Positions 49,101 through 57,699 of a stretch of DNA of 64,000 bases are shown in pieces. The stretch spans positions 930,001-994,000 of the forward strand of contig PUFA01000027.1 in assembly GCA_003508835.1 (NCBI GenBank), given 5' to 3'. Position numbers and translations under genes: made by a program. The DNA comes from Eonycteris spelaea. Lineage: Eukaryota; Chordata; Mammalia; Chiroptera; Pteropodidae. The first letter of the stretch is position 1; every line of letters starts with the position of its first letter. A model generated the notes under the pieces. The model worked only from the letters and a program-made list of their open reading frames with translations, was not told the DNA's origin and made no database searches.

Positions 49101-52048
49101 TAATATTCTGAAAATCGTTGGGAGACGCTTACTTTATTGCCGTGGAGTGCTAGCATGACTAGAATAGAAATGTTGGTACTTTTGGATCTTGCATCAGAAC
49201 ATTGACTCTTAAGTATGAAAAGACTGTTTAGAGAGTCTATGACTGAAATTAGAGGAAGCAAATGTTATTTGATAAAATATTAAATGTGAATATTGCAGCC
49301 CAGGTAAAAATGAAACTACCTTAATAGAAAATGCCATTTTAGATGGCACTTATAGTATTGTTTAGGAAGGATGAACCAGTTCTTCGGGTCTTTTTAGAAA
49401 CTGCTTCACATAATAATACCTTAAATAATATATTGACAATATCTCTGAATATATTCAGTGCTTATCACAGCAAATGATATGAAGTCGTGTCATTTGAAAT
49501 TTTTTTTCAAAATATATATAACAGTGAGAGAAAGCACAGCTGTTAGAATAGTGGTTTGCTTAGGTTGCCTACACCATTTTTAATCAGATAAATTATATAG
49601 CAAAAGTGTCATCAAGGACTTGAATTTTCTTTACATGGTATTTTATATCAGCCTTCTAAAATCTTTTTCTTTTGTAAGACATGAATCATTGAGATGATGC
49701 AATCATTACTTGTAGTGAACTTTAAGGTCTAGACAGATAATTGGATGCTTCCTCTACATTTTATGATCACACTCTCTTGCCATTGCTTTATTTCCCACTA
49801 CAGATGTGATGAATCTATGCTGTCAAAACAATAGTTTATTAACTTAAAAAAATTAGCTTCATTTTGAGAATTTTTCAAGTGCTTTTTTCTAGTTGTATGA
49901 GAAAACCTAAAGGACTAAAACTATTGATTTTAGAAAGTCAACTTCCGTGTGAACATAAAACTTCAATAAAATAAATGATACAAAATTGTTGAAATTTTAA
50001 CTTCCTTTTGATTTATAAATATTTGAACTTAAATGAAAATTCAATTTTCTTATTAGATTAACTAATACTTTTTGGGTATAACAAAGGGAAACTCGTATTT
50101 TTTTTGCATATAAAACATTACACTAATCTGGAGAAACATTGCTAATACAATTAATAATCTGACATCAAAGATATAGCAATAATCACTCCTGTAGAGACTC
50201 CCTTAAATTATGTAACAGTTGCATTTGAAAGGAATGTCCAGTGTTAAGGAACACCTGAAGTCATATTATGAAATTTATCTATATTCCAGCAAAAGACTCC
50301 CTAGACCAGTTTCACTGTGTCAAATATAAACATCAGACTTCGCAAAGTGACCTCTATCTGTAGCTCAAAATAGTTGGCAGCTACTTCCCCATTATCATGT
50401 ATATTAGCAAGCATAACACAACTATTGTTGACTGAAAATAAACTCTTGCATCTTTATAGAAAGTAGACATTATGAAGTTTTACTTTGAATAGACTTTACA
50501 AAGCACTTTTTGAGCTTCAAAATTTTAATTTTTTTCAAAAAGAAAAAACAGATAATTCAATATTCCAAAAACACCCAGAATGATTTCCACATTACCTTCT
50601 TTACAACACACTACCAATGGAAAAAAAGTAAATTTGTGTAAGAAAGAAAGAAAGTGTTAGGGGATAGTAACTGCTTTAACTACTTATGAATATATTATTT
50701 CTCTATAGTATTTTAAAATTTATTTTAATCAAATTCCTCAAATGAATTATCTCTAAATTCTTCTTAAAGGCAAGTACAGAGTATTACTTATGAAATGACT
50801 GCAGTCGTGTTATAAATTAACAATTATAAAATGATACACAGGATACTTTCAAGTCACAGAAAAATGAATAAAGATAAAAAGCTAGTTATGGTAATGTTCG
50901 ATTTTTCTAAAAATTAAAAAAACCCTAAAAATCAATATAGGTTTGAATTGACAATATAAATACTGGACAATCACAACTGTGGAAAACTTGAACATTTTAA
51001 AACATTTTGCAAACTGTACATTTCAAATATGTACAACATTAGGTATATTTGAATAACAATCCCAGTTACAATGAAACTATAATGTATATGAGTAAAGCAA
51101 AGCTATGAACTGCTGAAGAAGGTTAAAACTTAAATTGCTTATTTAGCTAAGCTGTTCTTAAAATTTAAGAAATAAAATCTTATTTCGGTTACTATCTATT
51201 GAATGTATATAAACAAGGAAGTCATTTGACTTTTAAAACTGACAAATAGGAAGAATGAAAAAGAATATCTGGTGAAAATAATGATGACATAGAAATAGTG
51301 GGAATGTTGGAGAAAGACTCCTTTAATTCTAAGGATAAAGAGAGTGAGGAAAAAAATATTTAGGTAAAGAAGAAAATTTTCACGGGAACAGTCATTGGGC
51401 AAAGAGAAAGGTTAAAGGCATTTTGGAGAAATCATACTTTAAAAATACAGTTGATTCTATTTTGCATAAAATATTTTTTGTCAGTTTTGAACCTCACCTT
51501 TTTTCCATATTTCATAAGATATATAATTTAAAATGAAGTAGAGTTAACAGTTGTCACACTATCTTTAATAAAAACAGCACAAAATCATTTTCATAAATTG
51601 TTTTGAGTTTCACTATAAGCAGTCATAAATTCATGGCCTATATTTGCCAAAATGAAATATACTAAAGAGTATTGAACCTATATGTACTCTCTGTAAAAGG
51701 AAGAAATTCATTAGGTTTTTAGAATGTCTTTTAACTTTCTTAATGAATGCTATTGACAGTAATTGTTCTAAGAAAATAACCATCTATTTATTGAACCTAT
51801 TTCTCCTAAATGTTTTTGCTTCTTTGCTGGAACAAAGTGTGTTGTTTAAAGGCTCTGAGCTATCTTTTCAATCATCTGAGTAAATCTACAGCCTCAAGCA
51901 AACATTTACCTTAAAGCCACAATTAAAAAAAAAAAAAAGAGCTAAAACGCAATTCATACAGTGCCTTACCTAAAAGGAGGAGGTATATTTTGCACTGAAA
52001 GACCCCAACGGTGCCGCCGACGGACTCCATGAAAGCATCCTGTCCCAT
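20727..52048 (-). CDS. HEPACAM2: HEPACAM2, complete nine-exon coding gene
   Basis: Coding exons in transcript order are 51970-52048, 44364-44714, 40450-40734, 33155-33451, 25572-25697, 25463-25487, 25333-25370, 23804-23877 and 20727-20840. All introns are GT-AG and the reading phase is continuous. The sum is 1389 nt, or 462 residues plus stop. Residue order: weak signal peptide (1 to about 30), V-set-like Ig domain (27-144), second Ig domain (144-239), third Ig domain (239-338), membrane helix (about 352-372) and a cytoplasmic tail of about 90 residues. The start MGQDAFME, the KYLLGSVNKS and GNYSCLV segments and the tail match human HEPACAM2 as I remember it. Family knowledge: it is an Ig-superfamily protein related to HEPACAM, and is also reported as MIKI, a tankyrase-1 substrate moving from Golgi to centrosome in mitosis. 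Several N-glycosylation sequons lie in the ectodomain (NKS, NAS, NGT, NVT, NNS, NYS, NTT). Identity is very secure; the UTR limits are not. Confidence 0.97.
20841..23803 (-). other. HEPACAM2: HEPACAM2 intron 8
   Basis: A 2.96-kb intron, GT (GTTGGT) to AG. I assigned no repeat or RNA gene in it; the short frames at 22568-22891 and 21638-21894 are intronic shadows. Confidence 0.8.
23804..23877 (-). CDS. HEPACAM2: HEPACAM2 exon 8, cytoplasmic tail
   Basis: A 74-bp exon after a TTTCAG acceptor, encoding GHEDALDDFGIYEFVAFPD and a short Ser-Gly-Val-Pro-Arg end (residues 401-425). The acidic stretch and tyrosine are conserved in the human tail as I recall it. The donor AGG|GTTGGT is a poor match to the MAG|GTRAGT consensus. 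If it were not used, translation would continue for six residues to a TGA at 23783-23785 and drop exon 9. Confidence 0.92.
24480..24680 (-). mobile_element. MIR SINE
   Basis: Antisense MIR order on the plus strand: TTTAACTCTCATAGCAACCC, TATAGATGAGGAAGTTGAGG, then a GGACTGAAACCCAG segment. Confidence 0.65.
24891..24920 (+). repeat. Three tandem 10-bp units
   Basis: CAGGATTCAG, CAGGATTCGG, CAGGATTCAG in a row; one mismatch in the middle copy. Confidence 0.95.
25020..25130 (+). mobile_element. L1 3' end fragment
   Basis: GGATGGTGAACACAATACAA, TATTATTGAATTGTACACTC and TTTTATTAACCAATGTCACC match the same L1 3' terminus as at 5195-5388. Confidence 0.65.
25333..25370 (-). CDS. HEPACAM2: HEPACAM2 exon 7, cytoplasmic tail
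   Basis: A 38-nt exon encoding PDTDYRKARTFS plus split codons (residues 388-401), after a CTTTTCAG acceptor and before a GTAATA donor. Human has a closely similar PETEYRKAQTFS. Exons 5, 6 and 7 lie within 365 bp. Exons 6 and 7 together total 63 nt, so joint skipping would keep the frame and remove 21 residues from the tail. Confidence 0.92.
25463..25487 (-). CDS. HEPACAM2: HEPACAM2 exon 6, 25-nt microexon
   Basis: With the split codons this encodes VIKQKLEGR at the start of the cytoplasmic tail (residues 380-388). The acceptor follows a T-rich tract (GGTTTTAG) and the donor is CAG|GTAATG. An 84-nt intron (25488-25571) separates it from exon 5 and a 92-nt intron (25371-25462) from exon 7. At 25 nt it is not a multiple of three, so skipping it shifts the frame. 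A GC donor four bases earlier (GAAG|GC) was considered, but only the GT donor restores the expected Gly-Arg-Pro. Confidence 0.9.
25572..25697 (-). CDS. HEPACAM2: HEPACAM2 exon 5, juxtamembrane and transmembrane segment
   Basis: The exon is 126 bp with a TTTAG acceptor and a GTAGGT donor, encoding residues 338-380. It starts with a short charged stalk (GLEKLPQKGK), then a hydrophobic run of about 21 residues (about 352-372), then the basic stop-transfer sequence WKKYQPYK. This topology makes the product a single-pass type I membrane protein with the C-terminus in the cytosol. It is too short to stand out as an open frame and was found by matching the family sequence and splice sites. Confidence 0.95.
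26285..26510 (-). mobile_element. MIR SINE
   Basis: Nearly full antisense MIR: CTAACATTTGCTGAGTACTT, CATTAAATGTTCACGACAAT, a TATGAAGAAGCTAAGG segment, then GTGACAGAGTCCAGAAGGGA. Confidence 0.65.
27289..27337. repeat. (AAT)n microsatellite
   Basis: About 16 uninterrupted trinucleotide units. Confidence 0.95.
30217..30310. repeat. (CTTT)n microsatellite in a pyrimidine tract
   Basis: A T/C-only run with a core of uninterrupted CTTT units at about 30254-30307. Confidence 0.95.
31199..31410. mobile_element. hAT-Charlie type non-autonomous element
   Basis: GCATTGTCCAATATGATAGC at one end and GTGGCTACCGTATTGGATAG with GAAAGTTTTACTGGATAGCA at the other give the inverted TGTCCAATA/TATTGGATA ends of a Charlie-type element. 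Confidence 0.6.
31690..31790 (+). mobile_element. MER5A-like fragment
   Basis: CTCCAGGTAATTTTGATGCA and the flanking text resemble the 3' part of MER5A. Confidence 0.4.
32200..32440 (-). mobile_element. L2 fragment
   Basis: Antisense L2 text with a TCAGTTGGTTGATAGTAGG-type segment and ACATCCAGAAGGCAACTGTG; diverged. The purine-rich run at 32080-32200 next to it is low complexity. Confidence 0.4.
33155..33451 (-). CDS. HEPACAM2: HEPACAM2 exon 4, third Ig-like domain
   Basis: The exon is 297 bp, phase 1 to phase 1, and encodes residues 239-338 beginning at the split Tyr-Gly codons and GPYGLRVNSDKG. Canonical Ig landmarks are AVLFDC (strand B Cys), TYSWIQR (strand C Trp) and ADYVCC (strand F Tyr-x-Cys followed by a second Cys). 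Sequons NTT and NVT are present. The domain ends in FTVIITSV, just before the juxtamembrane segment in exon 5. The extra adjacent Cys is also in the human protein as I recall it. Confidence 0.96.
36571..36645. repeat. (CCCT)n/(CTTT)n pyrimidine tract
   Basis: About 75 bp of C and T only, mostly CCCT and CCTT units. Confidence 0.9.
39250..39480 (-). mobile_element. MIR SINE
   Basis: AACATTATCGAGTACTTCCT, a GATGCACAGAAAGGGTGAG segment and GGCTCATAACCACTGTGCTA follow antisense MIR. Confidence 0.6.
40450..40734 (-). CDS. HEPACAM2: HEPACAM2 exon 3, second Ig domain
   Basis: The exon is 285 bp, phase 1 at both ends, with a TTGCAG acceptor and a GTAAGT donor. It encodes residues 144-239 beginning DPVTKPVVQ. 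The Ig C2/I-set pattern is complete: VTLTC is strand B with its Cys, YQWLKNG is the strand C Trp, and DIGNYSC is the strand F Tyr-x-Cys. Sequons NVT, NNS and NYS suggest glycosylation. The frame runs past the donor for only a few codons. Confidence 0.96.
41443..41674 (+). mobile_element. MEG-type 5S rRNA-derived SINE with perfect target duplication
   Basis: The element is 41458-41659. It starts about 15 nt into 5S rRNA (CTACCCTGAACAAGCCCGAT), keeps the 5S internal promoter (AGAAGCTAAGCAGGGTGAGG, CCTGGTTAGTACTTGGATAG) and GGTGCTG, then an A-run, the tail with AAGGTCCTTGCAAT, and an AAAAG-rich end. The 15-bp duplication AGAAATTCCAGTTGG is perfect at 41443-41457 and 41660-41674, showing a recent L1-type insertion. 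It is antisense to HEPACAM2. Confidence 0.92.
41994..42056 (+). pseudogene. Truncated U6 snRNA insertion with 16-bp target duplication
   Basis: Positions 42011-42040 equal the first 30 nt of U6 snRNA with one mismatch (CTTCAGCAGC for CTTCGGCAGC, a CpG-type change). The 16-bp TTGATAATTTCCTTCT is repeated perfectly at 41994-42009 and 42041-42056. The 3' three quarters of U6 is absent and there is no A-tail. Retroposed fragment, not a functional snRNA gene. Confidence 0.9.
42920..43860 (-). mobile_element. L2 LINE, about 0.9 kb
   Basis: Antisense L2 in order: a GAGTACCTACTCATGACTAG end, AGGCAACAGCAAGTACAAAG, AGCAAGGAGACCAGTGTTGC, TACAGGCCATTGTTAGTACT, then GAAGCTGACAGGATTAACTC. It is in the same transcriptional sense as HEPACAM2. 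Confidence 0.7.
43136..43184. repeat. (CT)n microsatellite
   Basis: About 24 uninterrupted CT dinucleotides inside the L2. Confidence 0.95.
44165..44345 (-). mobile_element. MIR SINE beside the exon 2 donor
   Basis: CTCATTTAATCCTCAGAAAG, GCCTCACGAGGTAGAC, a GTTGCAGAGCCAGGACTT segment and ATCTCCTAAACCATTGCAAA follow antisense MIR. It ends about 20 bp from the exon 2 splice donor at 44363. Confidence 0.7.
44364..44714 (-). CDS. HEPACAM2: HEPACAM2 exon 2, V-set-like Ig domain
   Basis: This exon of 351 bp lies between an AACAG acceptor and a GTGAGT donor, phase 1 at both ends, so it can be skipped or swapped without a frameshift. It encodes residues 27-144 as one Ig fold: the IIWLFE segment carries the core Trp of strand C, and DEGNYIV is the strand F motif. 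The usual strand F cysteine (Tyr-x-Cys) is Val here, and strand B (ALYLPV) also lacks Cys, so the canonical disulfide is absent. The sequons NKS, NAS and NGT are visible. An open frame continues upstream of the acceptor (see the alternative first exon). Confidence 0.96.
44715..44757 (-). CDS. HEPACAM2: HEPACAM2 alternative 5' coding segment (short isoform start)
   Basis: Without splicing, the frame of exon 2 stays open upstream through the acceptor. An ATG at 44757 gives 14 codons plus one base starting MWLWIFTAFFSF, a compact hydrophobic signal-peptide core followed by the Gly-Ala-Cys-Ser cleavage region. Using it replaces the 27 N-terminal residues with 15, giving 450 in total; I recall a 450-residue human RefSeq isoform beside the 462-residue one. 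The frame also has a Met further upstream at 44814. The upstream DNA read on the minus strand has an A/T-rich TATA-like stretch near 44890-44905 and a forkhead-type TATTTAC at 44866-44872. Use as an alternative promoter is inferred, not shown. Confidence 0.65.
45340..45940 (-). mobile_element. L2 LINE fragment
   Basis: Antisense L2: GGTGTACTCTAGCTGCTGTG, AGCAGGACTAGGAGACTACT and ATTCCAAGGTTTTTGACCTG. Same sense as HEPACAM2. Confidence 0.65.
46591..47150 (-). mobile_element. Probable ERV LTR, limits uncertain
   Basis: Read on the minus strand, an AATAAACTAGCCC polyadenylation-type segment (near 46688-46700) is followed by a GC-richer region with GCTCTGCTCGCGCTAGG, ending ACAAG or ACA near 46591-46602. 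This resembles LTR R-U5 structure. No target duplication was found. Confidence 0.35.
51970..52048 (-). CDS. HEPACAM2: HEPACAM2 exon 1 (coding part), long isoform start
   Basis: The ATG at 52048 opens MGQDAFMES, followed by a hydrophobic stretch ending in four leucines, and the exon ends at a GTAAGG donor. It supplies 26 codons plus the first base of the Gly codon shared with exon 2. The start is chosen for its match to the known mammalian N-terminus. The hydrophobic core is short and sits about 20 residues in, so this is an unusual signal peptide; cleavage is probably near Ala-Cys-Ser at the start of exon 2. The 5' UTR lies above 52048, with no clear TATA box. Confidence 0.95.
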
Positions 52049-54027
52049 GTGTACAGTGCCCTGTTCGTGGTGGCAACTTGGTTCATGGACCAGCAGCTGC
52101 TCGTTTATTTGCTAGGGAAATTAGCAGGGAGGTAACAGACCCTATCCTGCCTCTTGCTTCTGTGATTTGAATACAGAATGAATGTGTATACAAAGGACAC
52201 AGGGAGTGGGAACACCTGTTATATGTTCTACAGAATACAGGCTTATGACTTTCAGAACAGCTTCTTAGCAATTATCAGTAATTGCCAGTATATTTCACGA
52301 ATTATTTTTAGTGATTAATAATTACATGAAAAAATACCCTTTTAAGTGACTTTATTGAAAAACTATGCTTTCATAATGAGTGCGTATTGTGAAATTTTCT
52401 GAAAAACAAAAGCTGTTTTTTCATGTAAAAGTATGCCATTATTTTGAAGTTAAAAATTTCTTTCTATGAAAATTGAAGTATTTCATATCTGCGAAACAGT
52501 TACAAATCATCATGAAGTCACAAAGTAACATATAAAAATTATACCAAAGAATCAAAACACAGTACCTGAATATCTTTAAAAATGATTTTTTTTAAATGTG
52601 GTCTTTCCTTTTACAAATACCTGCCATGATTTTATTGAATCTATGGATTCGTGTTATTTTTAAAAGCAAACTACAGGTGTGTTTCCAAGTGACATTGAAT
52701 CATGGGCAAGCACAGTTATAATGAAAAGCCTATGCCAACAGATAATATCTGAGGCCACATTTTCACTGCTGAAGCATAGAGGAAGTGAACCAGTGGCCTG
52801 GAGAAGATCTTGCCTCTACTGTGGTGTCTGGGCCACAGCTTCTCAGCCTTCCCTCTTCACCGCCATGGCAGCGGGCATTCTGAACACTTGTGCTTAATTT
52901 ACTAAGTTGTGAGTTAATCCATTTTTTGTTTCTTGCAAGAATGTTCTAGTTTAAGCCTTCCACTATATAAAATAAAAAGTATATAACCAAATCTGCAACC
53001 AATCAAGCAAGATTCCTTGCATAAATCAATTTTAACAATAAAGGCTCACTGAAGAAGTTCAGTGATAACAAGGGAAGGAAGAATATTCCTCCAGCATAAT
53101 TAAAGGTGTAAAAAGGAATAGTAGTTATTTTGGAATCTGAGTTTGGAAGCACTTTCTGTATTAAGGTTCCCAACTCTTCCAAAAGTGCTTCTGTAGGCAA
53201 AGAAGGTGAGTGACTTTTGGAAAACCTGAGGCCTCTTCAGAGGTCATTTTACAATCTCTCTATGCTGCAGAAAAATGGCAAGATATTCCTCCCAGGTAAT
53301 CACTATAGGATGACTTTCTCTGTGCTATCTCTAAATCTTGCGCATATGTCTATTGCAGCACTTATGTCATTAACCTCAATTAGTTTTATTGCATGTTTAC
53401 TTTCCCTCTGGGCTCACTGAATATAGAGACAGGTCTTATTCATTTATGAATCCTTACCTTAACTAGTATTTTTCTTAAGTTGTTTCCTAAGAAATAAACC
53501 CCAAATTCTCCTTGGCTCATGTCTCCTTATTCTCAGTTCATGCCTTAGAATAGCATATAAATTTTAGTACTGAATTGCACAAAATAAAATTTGGAAAGTA
53601 ATATAGAAGTTCTATATATTCCACATGGACTCATCACATCTTTTAAATCAATTTAATCTCAATTGCTTTTATTAAATAAGCTCTTTCCAGTTTCAAACCC
53701 ATTGCGGGTTCATGATGAAAAGTTTTGGGTCCTATGAAAATGAAAGGAAGGCAATGTTGTGAGTTTTTCCTAATGTTAAATTTACTCAATTTAAAGGAGT
53801 GATTTCTATTGTTATTATAATTTTTTTATATTAAGAAATATTCTTTTCTGACATAGGTCATAACATAAATTCTGAATAAATAACTGGCAAATATTACCAA
53901 TAAATAAATTATTGGTAAATAAAATAACAAAATGAATCATAGCTATGATCTTTTCACATCAAAGCACACAAAAATATAATATCTAAGGCACACCGTGGTA
54001 AAGTGCTATCTGGCAAAACCGTGACAA

Positions 54028-54043
54028 TCGCCCTCTAGTGGCA
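54028..54043 (-). promoter_or_regulatory. CTCF-like site between the two promoters
   Basis: The plus strand reads TCGCCCTCTAGTGGCA, a near-perfect fit to the common CTCF core in the form CGCCCTCTAGTGGC, so the conventional motif is on the minus strand. It lies 2.0 kb from HEPACAM2 exon 1 and 3.9 kb from the VPS50 ATG. Binding is inferred from sequence only. Confidence 0.5.
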
Positions 54044-54373
54044 GGTGATAGGCATAAACTCTTACCTGTGGGAGTAATTTCTGAATTCAGGATGTTTACA
54101 CAGGAAGCCTTACAGGTAATGTTAAAATATAACTTCAACTGTTGTAAATTTTTACATGATTGTTTAAAATGTTTTATCATTATAAGAAATTTTTCATTAT
54201 TAATATCTCACATTTCACCTGTAACCCATTGGGGACCTCTGCTCTACCATACTATTCGGGAGCCTGTTTATTGTTCTTAGTTATGTTTGCATTTATAATG
54301 AAAAAGCTGATGAATCTAAAGCAATCATATCCATGGTGATTAAATTTAAAACAATGCAAGGAGCCACTGGGGT

Positions 54374-54390
54374 AGTGTGTATGAGTGTGT

Positions 54391-54464
<74 letters not shown>
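54374..54464. repeat. Compound (TG)n(GA)n microsatellite
   Basis: A TG run with few interruptions (54374-54420) switches to about 22 GA dinucleotides (54421-54464). Confidence 0.95.
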
Positions 54465-54469
<5 letters not shown>

Positions 54470-56454
54470 GGGTGGTGGTACAGGACTTTTTGTCACCTCT
54501 CAAGTCACACTATAGTTTACTGTCTAGTTTTTATAAGTTGTAAGTAAGTCTGGTATTTCTTTATAAAGCAAACAGTTTGCTACACGCATTTCAAACACCC
54601 ACATTATTTAATTACTAGTAGCATGTGAGTATTTGCAATAGTAGGAACAATTGGGAAGGAGAGGTGGTGAAATGCTGAGTCAACATAGACCAGTGGGAAC
54701 TAAGCAGAACTAGGGAAAGAAAGCACCGTCTTATGGTATAATTAGATAGATCTTAGGAAAGATTACAGTTTACAGGGAGGAAGGAGTTGACTGCTAGAGG
54801 AAGTCATAGCAACTGCCTATGCCTGTGCTGGTTTTCACTTCTATATCTTTATGTCTACAATGCTACCTCCCAGAAGCCTAGATCTACTGACGTGGCTGCT
54901 AAATGACTATGCAGCAATGTCTTCTTTCCTGGGTCCCTCTCCAGGTCACAGTTTTATCTTCAGCAAGTGTTCTGTTTTCTGTTACTGCTTGCCCAGGAAG
55001 TGTAATTACATTATTTTGGAAAGGTCACATCTTTCCACTGATGATAGGATTTATAGGATGATTAGAAATGTATCTTCTTAATCAAACCAGGATCTCAGCT
55101 TTCATTTAAGCTTCCAGAGCCTCCTCCTGTGTGGGCCTCAGAAATATGCTATTATCCTACTTTACTGTTAATGCTACTGTTCTGAATCAGATCAACTTAA
55201 CTCTTAGCCCTCATGTTCCAATCCATAAAAATGGGGCCAGCACTCCTTTATAAAATGACTATCACCCAGCAAGCTTTCCTCAAGACTTGTAGGCAGGCCA
55301 TCCATATTTTCTATGATTTCACTCTGGCTTACCACTAATGGCCTTCAGATGAATGTGAAAGTCCTAAGTAAATCTTGTATATGTATTTTTGAAAAATGGA
55401 AATGAAATAACTTGCTTCCCCTTTAAAAAAAGACTTTAAGGCTGTAGTTTTTTTCCGTAGGCAGTTAAAAAGGCATCATGTATGCGGCTCTATTATTTTC
55501 TATAGTGTTAGGGAATGTTGAATTAGGACATATAGTTTATTTGGAATAATAGCACTGATTTACTTTACATATTTTCAATATTACAGTTATAGCCTTTGAA
55601 CTTTTAGAAGCTCGAGTTATCCATTTCTTTTTAGTTTCTAAGAAATAAACTAAAATGTACAGTGTTAGAGTTTTAATACTTTCTTGCCTTTTCCGTATCT
55701 GTTTGATAGAGAAAATTCTTATTTCCTCAAATGTGGCTGATAGAAAAAAACAAATACATTGAATTAAAAGAACACTTTTTTTTTTTTTGATTTGGGGTCT
55801 AGTTCTGGATTGAGCTCTAACAATATGTGTAGCCTGAAGACCTCAGGTAGATAAATTTTCTCATTCCATAAAGGATGAATTGGAAATGTGAGAGCTGGCT
55901 GCTTATAAGAATCGCTGAAGATTTTAAACAGAGAACCCAAAAGAGAACAATAGCAAGAACAATGGTACACTGCTCAGGTGAATCTGAATAGTCAGGCTTG
56001 AGAACTAGTGGATTTGGAACATCCCTAATATATGCCTTTCAACTAAACTGTAAACTTCTTGACGACCAGAGCTGTACCTTGTTAGTCTAGCGTGCTTAGA
56101 ATGGTGCTGACTTGTGCCCAGCAATAAACAAATGTTTACTGAATTGAGTTTCAGTTTATATGCTAACATGGTCGGCAGTTTGTTTCTTTTAGTGTCTTCA
56201 GACACCTCTAAATCTTAAAAGATTTTCACACACTAAGAATTGTATGGTAATTAATATTAGAGCATGTGAAAAAAGAACTAAACTAGGATTGCCCTAAAGT
56301 GATTGGAATTTCTTTATAGGGTTAGCGATAACAGAGTCAGAGAAGCATATAGGTAAACATATAATTTTAAAAGGAATTTTAAAGCACAATGATTGAAGTA
56401 TGTACAGGGTTGTTTCGAAGGAGCAGAAAACTGGGCAGAATAGTGACTATAATA

Positions 56455-56625
56455 CCTCATAATCGTAAAGTGCTTTACAGTTTATAAATTGCATTCACAT
56501 AGCGCATTTCCTTTCTCCTTACAAAACTCTAGGCCAAATACTAGAACCTCATTTGTAAAAATAAGTACAAGACTCTGAGAGGTCTAATACTAGAATTTCA
56601 GAGTTGAAAATAACTATATTAGTGT
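56455..56625 (-). mobile_element. MIR-family SINE fragment
   Basis: AAGTGCTTTACAGTTTATAA, a TGCATTCACATAGCGCATTT segment and the GAGAGGTCTAATACTAG-type end resemble antisense MIR/MIR3. Confidence 0.5.
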
Positions 56626-56929
56626 CCCCCAACCATTGGTCATTTCCAAACTGCTTTTATTACTTTTGCCATAACTGACTACCACTTATACTATTGTTTT
56701 CCTAATTTTTTCATTAATGTGGCACATTTTAACATTTTTAAGTTGTCTTAAGAAATATTTTTGAACTTTTTCCCCCTAATAAACATTAATTAAAAATAAA
56801 TGCAAATTTAAAAAATCATTGGTACCATGCTTCAGGATTCATTCTCAACACCATACATCAAATTTTTATTTAAAACCTGACCTGGATAACCAGATCTTTA
56901 GTTTCTCTATGCAAATCTGCAACTACGTT

Positions 56930-57080
56930 AGGCAAGTTATTTAATTTCTCCATTCCTCATCTTTAATATGGAGGTAATAGTTACCAACCCCATAGGATGG
57001 TTGTGTGGATACATGTAGAACGATTAGTAGAGTTCTTGACAGGTAGAAAACTTTCAATAAATGTTAGCTATTATAGTTAG
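56930..57080 (+). mobile_element. MIR SINE fragment
   Basis: GGCAAGTTATTTAATTTCTC, ATATGGAGGTAATAGTTACC, a GGATGGTTGTGTGGAT segment and CAATAAATGTTAGCTATTAT match the MIR core and 3' end. Confidence 0.7.
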
Positions 57081-57699
57081 CCCTGGGTCGCTTTTCCCTG
57101 GTAGTCTCATAATTTGCATTTTTTCTTAAATTAACCCACAAACGACTTATTACTTTCTCCAATTTAACTAAATTGCTAAAAGTTGAAAAGAGGACTTTAA
57201 AGTGACGTGTGTGCTGATTATTGCTATATTTTCCTTCTTGGCTTGCTTTAGATTATGACAGGTAGTAAAATAAGTGGGCATTACAACTTTTAGTTTTAAG
57301 GCTTTTTGCAGTAGATGACAAGACCGAGGAAGAACAGCCCTAACCCTGGCCATCCGCCTATTCAACGACTCCAACCACACCTTTCCTTTCCGAACCTAGA
57401 GCTACCTAGGGAGTGCCAGCTTCTCAGGTCACCTCTTGAAGAGTGCCTTCCTTGAGTTCCTGCTCCTTCCCGTCAGTCTCACATTCTCCTACCCTGCCTC
57501 TCTGGACCAGATGGGGTTTTCTGCTGCTTCACACTCCTAGGGAGCATTATGTCAGTTTGGTTTATTTACTGTATTCTCAGTGTCCGTTCCTGTTGTTCAA
57601 TGCCTGTTCACCTGTGAGTTAGGTTTTTGCCTCGCCAAGCATACCTAGAGAGAGCAAATACCGATGTAAAGACTGATGACCATCTAGGTCGCTCAGATT

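Larger units (their letters stand above)
44758..51969 (-). other. HEPACAM2: HEPACAM2 intron 1
   Basis: About 7.25 kb of intron counting from 44715. Contents: the possible alternative promoter (44758-44950), an L2 (45340-45940), an LTR-like block (46591-47150) and a MIR-like patch (48430-48620). From about 48.7 to 51.9 kb it is AT-rich with nothing I could assign. Confidence 0.75.
52049..57699. other. Spacer between HEPACAM2 and VPS50
   Basis: Includes the HEPACAM2 5' UTR and promoter just above 52048 (no TATA box or clear motif cluster recognised), the CTCF-like site (54028-54043), a TG/GA microsatellite, and MIRs at 56455-56625 and 56930-57080. No coding frame is credible; the Ser-Leu/His-Thr frames at 54252-54503 come from the microsatellite. 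Confidence 0.6.

Noticed and set aside
54252..54503. Minus-strand frames with long Ser-Leu and His-Thr repeats
   Set aside because: They are translations of the (TG)n(GA)n microsatellite.
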